64,000 nucleotides of DNA, taken from contig WHVA01000224.1 in NCBI GenBank assembly GCA_015179125.1, positions 62,001 through 126,000 on the forward strand, written 5' to 3'. Made by a program: the position numbers and the translations under genes. The notes under the pieces are model-generated. The model saw nothing but the letters and a program-made list of their open reading frames with translations, made no database searches and had not been told where the DNA came from. The DNA is from Gautieria morchelliformis (lineage: Eukaryota > Basidiomycota > Agaricomycetes > Gomphales > Gomphaceae). This document shows, piece by piece, positions 53,117 through 62,030 of the stretch (positions within the stretch are counted from its first letter, which is position 1; every line of letters starts with the position of its first letter).

Positions 53117-54911
53117 AGACACTTCTGAGAAGCTATTGGGTGTTGAGAAGCTTGCTACTGATGGAAGTAATTGGCCATTGTGGCGAGCCACTCTCATCAG
53201 CTATTTCGAGTCCAAAAATCTACTCAAGCATGTAGAAGGGAGAGTCACTCGACCTCCTGATCCTCCAGTTATGCCCCCAGGCCATATTCTTACAGAAGCT
53301 GAGGAAACTCAGATGGATAAGGCTGAGGAGAAGCTGGAGAGATACCTTGCTAGAGAAGGACAAGCCAAGACCCAAATCATCGTCTCAGTGTCAGAGTCAT
53401 TAGCCCTGATGCTACAGAAGCAGAAGACAGCAAAAGAGACTTGGGATGCACTGGTCAATGAGATGACCAAAAAGCCCAAGATGGTCCTCACCAGCCTGCA
53501 GAGACAACTCCGCAGTATGAGATGTCCTGAGGATGGAGACTTGAGAGATCATTTGGACAAGGCCCAAGACCTATATGCTCGTCTTAATGAGATGGGAGCC
53601 AGAGTTTCCGAAGAAGAATTCATGGACATCATCCTTGCATCACTTCCACCATCCTATGAGGCAGTCATGAACGCCCTTACCACTTCGCTTGAAGAATGCG
53701 GGATGCCATTGGTCCCTGATAATATTATTAGGGTACTAAAGGCTCAGTATGACAGGAAGAAAACACTCCCGCAAGAAGAGCAGGTGTTTATTGGTTCATC
53801 TACTAAGAAGGACCAGAAGGGGCAGAAGGCGCATGTATGCACCAACTGCAAAAAGCCTGGACATTCTATCGAAAATTGCTGGGCTAAAGGCGGTGGTAAA
53901 GAAGGTCAAGGACCACGTCAGAAGAAAAAAGCCAAAGCCAAGAAGAAGAAGAAGGGTAAAGCAAAAGCGAATGTTGCCGAAGAAGAGTCCTCTTCTGAGG
54001 AAAGTGGTGATGGACATCTTGCCTTCACCAATTTTGACGAGTGCTCTAATTTCAATTTGAGCACATCCTCAGGAGTTATAGTTATACTCGACACCGGAAC
54101 GACATCGCATATGACTCCTCACAAAAATTTATTGAGGAACTACTGTCAATTCTCACAGCCGAGGACTATCCGAGCAGCCAACAAAGGCACTTTTGATGCC
54201 TTCGGTTCAGGACTGCTTGTATTATCCAACAAGGTTGGAGATAAAACAGTAGAAGTCACGTTGCAAGATACATATTATGCTCCAAAAATTGCTGCTACCC
54301 TCGTCTCGATCGGTCGGTGCGATGATGCTGGCTACGACATTCGACTCGGTGGCCAGAAATGCACAATATCTAACGCTACTGGAAAGGTATTGATGCAAGC
54401 ACCGAAGGTCAATGGTTTATATCGACTAGACCTCCAGTCACCAAGTGCTCAAGCCCATATGTGTTTGTCTGCCATGGAAATTCATCAAAAAATGGGGCAT
54501 ATCTCACAGAAGTCCCTACAACATCTATTAAATCATGGCATGATATTGGGCATTGAACTGAGCTCCACAGGCGATAGAATTGTCTGCGATGCGTGTATTC
54601 AGGCTAAGATTGCACGCAAACCTCTTCCTCGAGAACCCAGAGACCGAACATCAAAATTCGGTGACAGAATTTATTCTGATGTCTGGGGACCTGCAAGGCA
54701 CCTCACAATCGATAAGAAGTCATATTATGTCTCCTTTATCGATGATTACTCAAGAGAATCGGTGATCTATCTCATGGCGAACAAATCAGAAGCATTCTCA
54801 AAGTACAAGCTCTATGAGGCTTTAATGCTTCGACAGAGAAATGTACACATCAAGGCACTTGTTTCTGATCGAGGGGCGAGTATACGAGCTCTGAATTCGA
54901 ACAGCATCTAG
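53106..54911 (+). pseudogene. Copia gag-protease-integrase start
   Basis: A 601-codon frame. Residues 1-230 are Copia gag (UBN2-type, LEKLATDGSNWPLWRATLISYF is the hallmark; ETWDALVNEM, LTSLQRQLRSMRC). A zinc knuckle CTNCKKPGHSIENC lies near residue 245, then a Lys-rich stretch. The protease has ILDTGTTSHMTPHKNL near residue 330. The GAG-pre-integrase zinc region is HQKMGHISQKSLQHLL and CDACIQAK. The integrase first Asp is in YSDVWGPARH, the second in SDRG. One missing G near 54876 shifts the frame and ends it at 54911, at the start of the tandem triplication. Without the lesion it would run on into 55420-56952. Confidence 0.88.
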
Positions 54912-55897
54912 CCAAACAAGGCACGAAGCATCAGCCATATGTGTTTGTCTGCCATGGAAATTCATCAAAAAATGGGGCATATCTCACAGAAGTCCCTACA
55001 ACATCTATTAAATCATGGCATGATATTGGGCATTGAACTGAGCTCCACAGGCGATAGAATTGTCTGCGATGCGTGTATTCAGGCTAAGATTGCACGCAAA
55101 CCTCTTCCTCGAGAACCCAGAGACCGAACATCAAAATTCGGTGACAGAATTTATTCTGATGTCTGGGGACCTGCAAGGCACCTCACAATCGATAAGAAGT
55201 CATATTATGTCTCCTTTATCGATGATTACTCAAGAGAATCGGTGATCTATCTCATGGCGAACAAATCAGAAGCATTCTCAAAGTACAAGCTCTATGAGGC
55301 TTTAATGCTTCGACAGAGAAATGTACACATCAAGGCACTTGTTTCTGATCGAGGGGGCGAGTATACGAGCTCTGAATTCGAACAGCATCTAGCCAAACAA
55401 GGCACGAAGCATCAGCCATATGTGTTTGTCTGCCATGGAAATTCATCAAAAAATGGGGCATATCTCACAGAAGTCCCTACAACATCTATTAAATCATGGC
55501 ATGATATTGGGCATTGAACTGAGCTCCACAGGCGATAGAATTGTCTGCGATGCGTGTATTCAGGCTAAGATTGCACGCAAACCTCTTCCTCGAGAACCCA
55601 GAGACCGAACATCAAAATTCGGTGACAGAATTTATTCTGATGTCTGGGGACCTGCAAGGCACCTCACAATCGATAAGAAGTCATATTATGTCTCCTTTAT
55701 CGATGATTACTCAAGAGAATCGGTGATCTATCTCATGGCGAACAAATCAGAAGCATTCTCAAAGTACAAGCTCTATGAGGCTTTAATGCTTCGACAGAGA
55801 AATGTACACATCAAGGCACTTGTTTCTGATCGAGGGGGCGAGTATACGAGCTCTGAATTCGAACAGCATCTAGCCAAACAAGGCACGAAGCATCAGT
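54456..55897 (+). repeat. 481 bp tandem triplication in Copia integrase
   Basis: Three head-to-tail copies of one unit: starts at about 54456, 54936 and 55417 (ATG positions 54459, 54939, 55420). Copy 1 is 480 bp with one G lost; copies 2 and 3 appear identical. The unit covers the GAG-pre-integrase zinc region and the first two integrase Asp residues. Because 481 is not a multiple of three, each junction shifts the frame. At the junction GCATCAG is joined to CCATATG. Confidence 0.92.
54939..55517 (+). pseudogene. Copia duplicated integrase segment, copy 2
   Basis: An isolated 192-codon frame identical to part of the surrounding ORFs (MCLSAMEIHQKMGH to EFEQHLAKQGTKHQ). It then runs out of frame into copy 3 (PYVFVCHGNSSKNG) and stops. 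It is a by-product of the tandem triplication, not a separate gene. Confidence 0.88.
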
Positions 55898-56952
55898 TGA
55901 CGGTACACGACACACCAGAGTCTAATGGTGTTGCCGAACGTCTGAACCGAACTCTCACTGAGAGAACTCGTGCCATGCTGTTAGAATCAGGCCTTCCTAA
56001 GATATTATGGGGCTATGCAATACAGCATGCCAATTATCTTAGGAACAGGACGCACACAAGAGCTCTACCGGATAAAACGCCCTACGAGATGATCCACCAT
56101 GAGAAACCGAATCTCAAAGACATTCACGCGTGGGGAACTGAAGTCTATGTTAAGGTCACTCAGGGAGATAAATTGGAAGCTCGTGCCAAGAGAGCTCGGT
56201 GGATAGGAATTTCTGCGCAGAGCCATGGTCATTATATTTATTGGCCTGACTCGCACAAAGTTTCTGTCGAGCGGAACGTTGTGTTTGATTCAGAGATGAA
56301 GAAGGGAAAGGTCCCAATCATTTCTATTGAGGAATCCAAGCTACCTACGTCTAGAGAAGAGAAGAAGGCCATTCCGGCATCAGTGCCTGTACCCGGTCGC
56401 TTAGTCAGCGAAGAGGCAAAGATCGAAGAAATTGATGAAAATGCACCAGAGGAATATCTTGAAAAGCTGCAACCTATTCAGGGAGTTGATGACAGACCTA
56501 GAGAAGCTGAACCGATAAGGAGAAGCGAAAGGATCCGTCAACAACAAGTGCAGCCGGCCCCATCAGGTCCCGTAACAAGATCTCAAACCCAGAGACAAGC
56601 TGGCGCACATATGACTACGCTAGCTTACGAGGACGTTGAGGACCATAAAGAAGTTTTATTCGACCAAGAATTATCCTCCGAGATTGATGGCATCAGTAGC
56701 TATGAGTGTGCCATCAGTGCGTTTCTAACCGACGGTCAAAACAATAACAAGGCGCCGGATTTGAGTCAAATTGAACCTAGCAATGCAGACGAAGCTCTGA
56801 ATAATCCTATATGGAAGAAATCAATGGACAAAGAGTATGAGGCCCTAATCGACAAGGAGTGTGGGAACGAGCCAAACCACCTCCTGGAGCCAATATTGTC
56901 GGTAATAAATGGGTCTACCTTTGGAAGCGTAATCCAGAAGGGAAACCAATAA
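55420..56952 (+). pseudogene. Copia integrase and RT start
   Basis: A 510-codon frame from copy 3 through the rest of integrase: the catalytic Glu region TPESNGVAERLNRTLTERTR, ILWGYAIQHANYLRNRTH and the Copia integrase C-terminus WARWIG-type block (RARWIGISAQSHGHYIYW). A charged linker with SERIRQQQVQPAPSG follows, then the RT entry PIWKKSMDKEYEALIDKEC. A frameshift at about 56860 puts the RT WERAKPPPGANIVGNKWVY block in the next frame, and the frame ends at 56952. Confidence 0.88.
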
Positions 56953-58310
56953 TGCCTAAATCGAGAATGGTCGCCCAAGGCTTCACACAGAAGTTTGGAG
57001 TCGACTATGATGAGACATACTCACCTGTTGCTCGGTTATCCTCCCTACGGATCATATGCGCCATTGCTGCTAGGAATGACTGGCCTATCCATCAAATGGA
57101 CGTGGACTATGCATACCTCAATGCTACACTGCCTGAACCTATTTACATGAAGCAGCCGTATGGATATGAGTCTGGAGACAAAGACGAAGTGCTACTTTTG
57201 AAGAAAGCACTTTATGGCCTCAAACAATCTGGAAGGGAATGGTACAAACGTCTAAGTGGTGAATTCCACAAATTAGGATTCACTACGTCAGCCACAGATG
57301 GGGCTGTATTTTATAGACGTGGCGGAAAGGGGCATGTGATCATTGCAACAGCTGTGGATGATCTCACCATCACAGCTGAGAATCAGTCAGTCCTGGACGA
57401 AGTCAAACGAGATCTTGCTCAGGTCTTCAGTATGAAAGATCTAGGCGAGATTCATTGGCTATTGAATCTCAAAATCGAAAGAGACTGGCAGAAGAAAACT
57501 ATTGCAATTTCACAACCTGCATACATCGAGAAGATCATCAAAAAATTCAATCTCGAAGATGCAAAGACTTACGCTACGCCTCTTGATCCAGCCGTAAAAT
57601 TATCTAAAGACCAATGTCCTTCTACAGAGAGAGGCAAGAAAGCCATGTCGAAGTTCCCGTACAGGCAAGCTATAGGATCACTGATGTGGGCAGCTGTAGC
57701 CACTCGACCTGACATTGCATTTGCGGTGTCATTGCTTTCGCAATTCCTCGAAAATCCAGGTGGCACACATTGGAATGCAGTCAAACGTGTCTTCAAATAT
57801 TTGAAAGGCACGAAGCATTACAAGCTCACACTTGGAAGAAATCGAGACGGCTTGATGGGGTATTCAGATGCAGATTGGGGTTCACAGAGTCATAGGCGTT
57901 CGTATTCGGCATACTTATTTCAGATTGATGGAGGCACTGTTTCATGGAGTTGCCAGAAACAGTCGATAGTAGCCCTCTCATCAACTGAAGCCGAATTCGT
58001 CGCCCTGACCCATGCGGGCAAAGAGGCTCTCTGGATGCGCCATTTTATTTCTGAAATATTCCAACCACTGAACAGACCCATCAAAATTTATTCAGACAAT
58101 CAATCAGCCATTGCCATCACATATGGCACTCAACAACACACGAGAACCAAACATTTCGACATCAGATTATATTTCCTTCGAGATATAATCAAAAATCAAC
58201 AAGCCAAGCTCGTTTATTTGCCAACCAAACAAATGTTGGCAGATATCCTCACCAAAGGACTTTCTAGTCCTAGAGTGAAGATCCTCAACGAGCAAATCGG
58301 AATATATTAA
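56859..58310 (+). pseudogene. Copia reverse transcriptase and RNase H
   Basis: A 483-codon open frame, uninterrupted to its stop. RT (RVT_2): KPPPGANIVGNKWVYLWKR, KSRMVAQGFTQKFGVDYDE, QMDVDYAYLNATLPEPIYM, LYGLKQSGREWY, the catalytic box ATAVDDLTIT, and then the LEDAKTYATPLD and YRQAIGSLMWAAVATRPDI blocks. RNase H: MGYSDADWGSQSHRRSYSAY, SSTEAEFVALTHAGKEALW, IKIYSDNQSA and TKHFDIRLYFLRD, ending LPTKQMLADILTKGL. All RNase H acidic residues are present. It needs only the upstream frame to be restored to belong to one polyprotein, so it is scored as part of a broken gene. Confidence 0.9.
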
Positions 58311-58314
58311 GCTT

Positions 58315-58323
58315 GAGGGGGCG
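58315..58323 (+). other. Copia polypurine tract
   Basis: GAGGGGGCG immediately before the 3' LTR, the plus-strand DNA primer. Confidence 0.75.
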
Positions 58324-58819
58324 TGTTGGGTGCATTGATGCTCCTGCACCAAAATCAAGCATAATATATCCAATTTGTTGTGTGCTTTCTCAATTTCTTC
58401 TCATGTTGTTCTTGTATCATGCATCCATTTCTCTGGTTATTTTCGAAATTTTCCACTCACTCCCTGTCTCTCTATTTCATTTTGTTATTCCTACTTTCAC
58501 AAGCGGCTGCACCCAGCGGAGTCTGAAATGACTTCGACGCGCGAGCTCTTGGGCGCTAAAGGGCCGGATAGTAGTACATGCGCAGTGAAACAATTTCCCC
58601 CTCTCTCAGTGACAACTAAATTCACTGAGAGAGGCAAGTAATTAGTCTAGCATTCTTTCGATTTATTGACCTAGAAATCCTCTGTAGTGAATTAATTTCT
58701 AGGTAGTGTATAATATATTTATAGTGACAACTAAATTCACTGAGAGAGTGAATTAATTTCTAGTCTATTCTTTTGAGCAAGAAGTCCATTCCTACTGCCT
58801 ATAATTCCTGTCCTCAACA
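58324..58819 (+). repeat. 3' LTR of Copia
   Basis: 496 bp, identical to the 5' LTR by eye except one missing A (AGTAATTAGT against AGTAAATTAGT). Confidence 0.93.
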
Positions 58820-58837
58820 GGTTGCCCTTACAGGAAC

Positions 58838-58918
58838 TGGCAAGGCGAACAGAACTGGTGGAAGTTCTCCCAGAAGCGGAATCATTTCCGAAAGCGGAGG
58901 CGGAGATGGAATCGGAAT
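58838..58918 (-). repeat. 5' LTR of B2, second part
   Basis: Continues TGGCAAGGCGAACAG after the solo LTR and stops at GGAATCGGAA, where the inverted block begins. Confidence 0.85.
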
Positions 58919-59392
58919 CACCATTCCTCTCACCCGACTTACCCACAAGGGTACCCTTGGAACCTTTCCGAGGATTGTCGACAAGCCTTGAACCTGGTGA
59001 AAAAGGCGTTCACTAGGGCTCCTATCCTTACCCACTGGATTCCTGATCTTCCACTAATCGTAGAGACTGATGCTTCAGATTATGCTTTAGCCGCAATCTT
59101 ATCGTTGCGAACCTTGGAAGGTGAACTTCATCCCATCGCTTTTCACTCCCGCACATTCACCTCTACCAAGCTCAACTATGATGTTCATGACAAGGAGCTC
59201 CTAGCGATCTTTGAAGCTTTTCAACGCTGGCGACACTACCTCGAGGGTTCTGGCGACCCTGTCGACGTTATAACCAATCATAAGAACCTCAAATACTTTT
59301 CAACAACGAAGCTCTTAACTGTCAGGGGACACCCTGTTTTCCATTTCCAGTTCCGACACCACACCCAGTTCCGACTCCATTTCCGACTCCGG
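58919..59392. other. 474 bp inverted block joining B2 and D
   Basis: The block holds D RNase H sequence in plus orientation (58919-59319; VETDASDYALAAIL and DVHDKELLAIFEAFQRW), the TTAAC copy of the B2 target duplication (59315-59319) and the last 70 or so bp of the B2 5' LTR reversed (59320-59392). The flanks on both sides are minus-oriented B2 and D. Re-inverting it restores both. Confidence 0.88.
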
Positions 59393-60830
59393 TTCTCCGA
59401 GTAGTTGTGAATGAAACGTCGGTAGAAATTGGCGAAACCGAGGAAAGATTGGATGTCGCGAACTTTGCGAGGTTCAGGCCGGTCTTGAATAACCTTTACC
59501 TTGTCGTCCGCCATAGTGAGGCCCTCGGGAGAGAGTATGTAGCCGAGGAATTCAACCGAATCGCGATGAAACTCGCATTTGTCCTCTTTGGCAAAGAGGT
59601 TGTTGAGTCGCAGTTGTCGCAAGACTTCCTTGACATGTTCAACATGTTTGGAGGGGTCACTGGAATAGATTAGAATGTCATCCAAGTATACCACCACACA
59701 AACGTCCAAAAGGTCGGCGAAAATCTTGTTCATGAATCTCTGGAAAGCAGCAGGGCCGTTAGTAAGACCAAATGGCATAACCAACCATTCAAACGACCCA
59801 TAGCAAGTCCTGAAGGCAGTTTTCTATTCGTCACCCTCGGCCACCCATACGAGGTGGTAAGCGTGACAAAGTTCAATCTTCGTATATATGCGAGCATTCT
59901 TTGGGGCATCAAGTAAGTCAGCAATCAATGGCAATGGATACCGATCTTTTTTCGAGATCTTGTTTAAACCTCGGAAGTCGACACACAACCGAAGTGAGCC
60001 ATCTTGTTTGCGAACAAACAATACCGGTGCACCATGAGGTGAGTGTGAAGGTTGGATGAAACCGATGTTCAAGTGCTCATCGATGAACTCACGAAATGCT
60101 TTGAGTTCGGAAGCTGAGAGAGAGTAGATGGGGCCGATAGGCGGCAAGGTCCCTTCTTCAAGGTTGATCTTGATATCGTGGGGTCGGTGGGGAGCTAGAG
60201 TGTCAGCGCATGCTTTGCTGAAAACATCTGCAAATTCATGATATACTTCGGGAACATGTTTCTTAACGTTCTCAGAAAGCTCGGAAGAGCTTTCTCCCGA
60301 TGTTGCTCCTCGGGCGAGGAGCTCAGGCGAAGCCAGATTGAGCTGAAACACTTCAGACCCTTCTAATCTGGATGCACACATGAAAGCGGGTGCATTGATT
60401 AGGGACACGAGTGGTGCTTGCAACTTCGGAGGCGAGTTCTCAGGCGAGGTCGAAGGTGGAGGCGAAGATGCCATGGGCGAAGTCGAAGTCGTAGCCAAAG
60501 CTGAGCGGGCTGAAGTCGCCGTGGTCGCTGGAGTCGTAGTCAAATCGATGGGCTTGAAAGTAATACTGCCCAATACCCAGTCAATCGATGGATTGTAGCG
60601 GGTGAGCCAGTTGTTGCCAAGTACCACTGAGCAACTCGAGTTGAGCGAGGTTACGTAGAAGGTAACCCATTGTTGTTCGCCAGTTGGAAAGCAGATACAG
60701 AGGTCTAGAGCTTGGGTAATGGTAGTGTTAGTACTACCATCAAATATTTTCAAGGGTATAGGAGAGACAGGATAAGCAGGCATAGAGTACTTCTGGACAA
60801 ATCTGGATTCAATAAAACAATCGGAAGACC
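59393..60830 (-). pseudogene. D protease and reverse transcriptase
   Basis: RT frame 59393-59784 reads [29 protein letters not shown] and [12 protein letters not shown], up to FYRRFIHNY where the inversion begins. Frame 59824-60830 holds the protease second half ([17 protein letters not shown]), a linker and RT motifs (APVLFVRKQDGSLRLC, YTKIELCHAYHLVWV). A TAG near 59826 replaces Trp (GDE-stop-KTAF). The N-terminus continues across the solo C LTR to 61499-61549, where ALVDCRSSDCFIE shows the protease active site with Gly changed to Arg. Confidence 0.82.
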
Positions 60831-61493
60831 TGTTACGACCGTTCATTTCCGACTTCCGACCTTCAGTTCCGCAACGCTTTCCGCCCCTCTGATATTTCCG
60901 ACATTCCGCCCCTTGTCCATTTCCCTTGTTCTTTCGACTCTATTACTCGGACCCACCGGACCCACCTCACCGTTCATCAAGATCATACGTCCGGCCCTCC
61001 TTGTGTTTTGTTGTCAGATATGTTTTCCCGACCTCTTGTTCTTTGCCATTGTTCTACCTTACCCTGAACCCCCCTTGTAGTCCCATTGTTCCCAATTAGT
61101 TAGTTCCCATGCATTGTCTACTCGACTTCCGCTTCCCCCGGAATTGCTTAGTACCATATCATTACCTGTTGTCTCAGCTCTTTGTATAAAAAGCCTGTCA
61201 TGTATGTCTGTTATTCTGCAATCAGATAATCGCCTTCGATACTTGATTTCCTCCGCTCCATCTCCTGTTCTTAGTACAGCAAGTCTAGCAAGATCTCAGT
61301 CTCTCTCCGCCTTCCACCTTCCGTCTTCCACCTCAGTTCCGACTCAAGTTCCGACCAACCTTTGGTTCAGTACTTTCCGACTTCCGACTCATTTCCGAAA
61401 TACTTAGGACGATAGTTCATTGGGGGCACAACCTACAAGTTGAAGCAGCTGTCCTTTCCAGTTCTGACTTAGCGGAAATCTCGATACGTAACA
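60831..61493 (+). mobile_element. Solo LTR of Gypsy C in D protease
   Basis: 663 bp, TGTTACGACCG to GATACGTAACA, with target duplication AGACC (60826-60830, 61494-61498). I count 13 TTCCG and 2 CGGAA inside. Confidence 0.92.
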
Positions 61494-61498
61494 AGACC

Positions 61499-61549
61499 TG
61501 CAGTCAACTAATGCAACAAAAGAGACGTTGGGAAGCGAAGGGGAGGTTA
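61499..61549 (-). pseudogene. D protease N-terminal fragment
   Basis: 51 bp of D between the solo C LTR and B3, reading LPNVSFVALVDC toward the active site. D continues beyond B3, outside the window. Confidence 0.7.
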
Positions 61550-62030
61550 GTGTAAGGGCAACCCTGGCTAGTCGTGGAGATCACACTACCACACAACTGA
61601 CAAGGGGAAATCCAAAGTATGTATAAATGAACAGAGCATACAAGAGAAGGGGTTCTCACCTGACAAGGGGAAATCCAAAGAGAAAAGTCTAAGGACCCCC
61701 AATGTCAGCGAGCCCGTATTATACTACGCTGCGCAGCCAGGGACAACACTTGGCACCCGCCATCAACCCTGCATCCCCCTGACCCTTTATCGACCCTTGA
61801 TGCTACCTATTATGCGAGTCGCTTGATTTCCGACACTGTTCCGGGGCGGAAGTCGGAAATTGGAGTGGAACTGGCAAGGCGAACGGAACGGGTGGAAGTT
61901 CTCCCAGAAGCGGAATCGTTCCCGAAAGCGGATGCGGAGATGGAATCGGAACCGGAAGCGGAGTCGGAAATGGAGTCGGAACTGGGTGTGGTGTCGGAAC
62001 TGGAAATGGAAAACAGGGTGTCCCCTGACA
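61550..62030 (-). repeat. 3' LTR of Gypsy B3
   Basis: 481 bp, TGTAAGGGCAACC to CCCCTGACA, the same length as the B2 LTR. The left flank is GTTAG; the other end is outside the window. The polypurine tract follows at 62031-62043. Confidence 0.88.

Larger units (their letters stand above)
52604..58819 (+). mobile_element. Ty1/Copia retrotransposon, nearly complete
   Basis: A 6216 bp element. LTRs are 52604-53100 (497 bp) and 58324-58819 (496 bp), TGTTGGGTG to CCTCAACA; I see only one single-base indel between them, so the insertion is young. The target duplication GGTTG is perfect (52599-52603, 58820-58824). A primer site follows the 5' LTR, and a polypurine tract (GAGGGGGCG, 58315-58323) precedes the 3' LTR. 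The gene order gag, protease, integrase, RT, RNase H is diagnostic of Copia. Confidence 0.95.
52122..58832 (+). mobile_element. Solo LTR of Gypsy B (+), split by Copia
   Basis: LTR pieces 52122-52603 and 58825-58832, TGTCAGGGGACACC to CCCTTACA. The target duplication GGAAC is perfect (52117-52121, 58833-58837). It sits in the 5' LTR of B2 in opposite orientation, and a Copia element then inserted into its last 13 bp. Confidence 0.9.
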
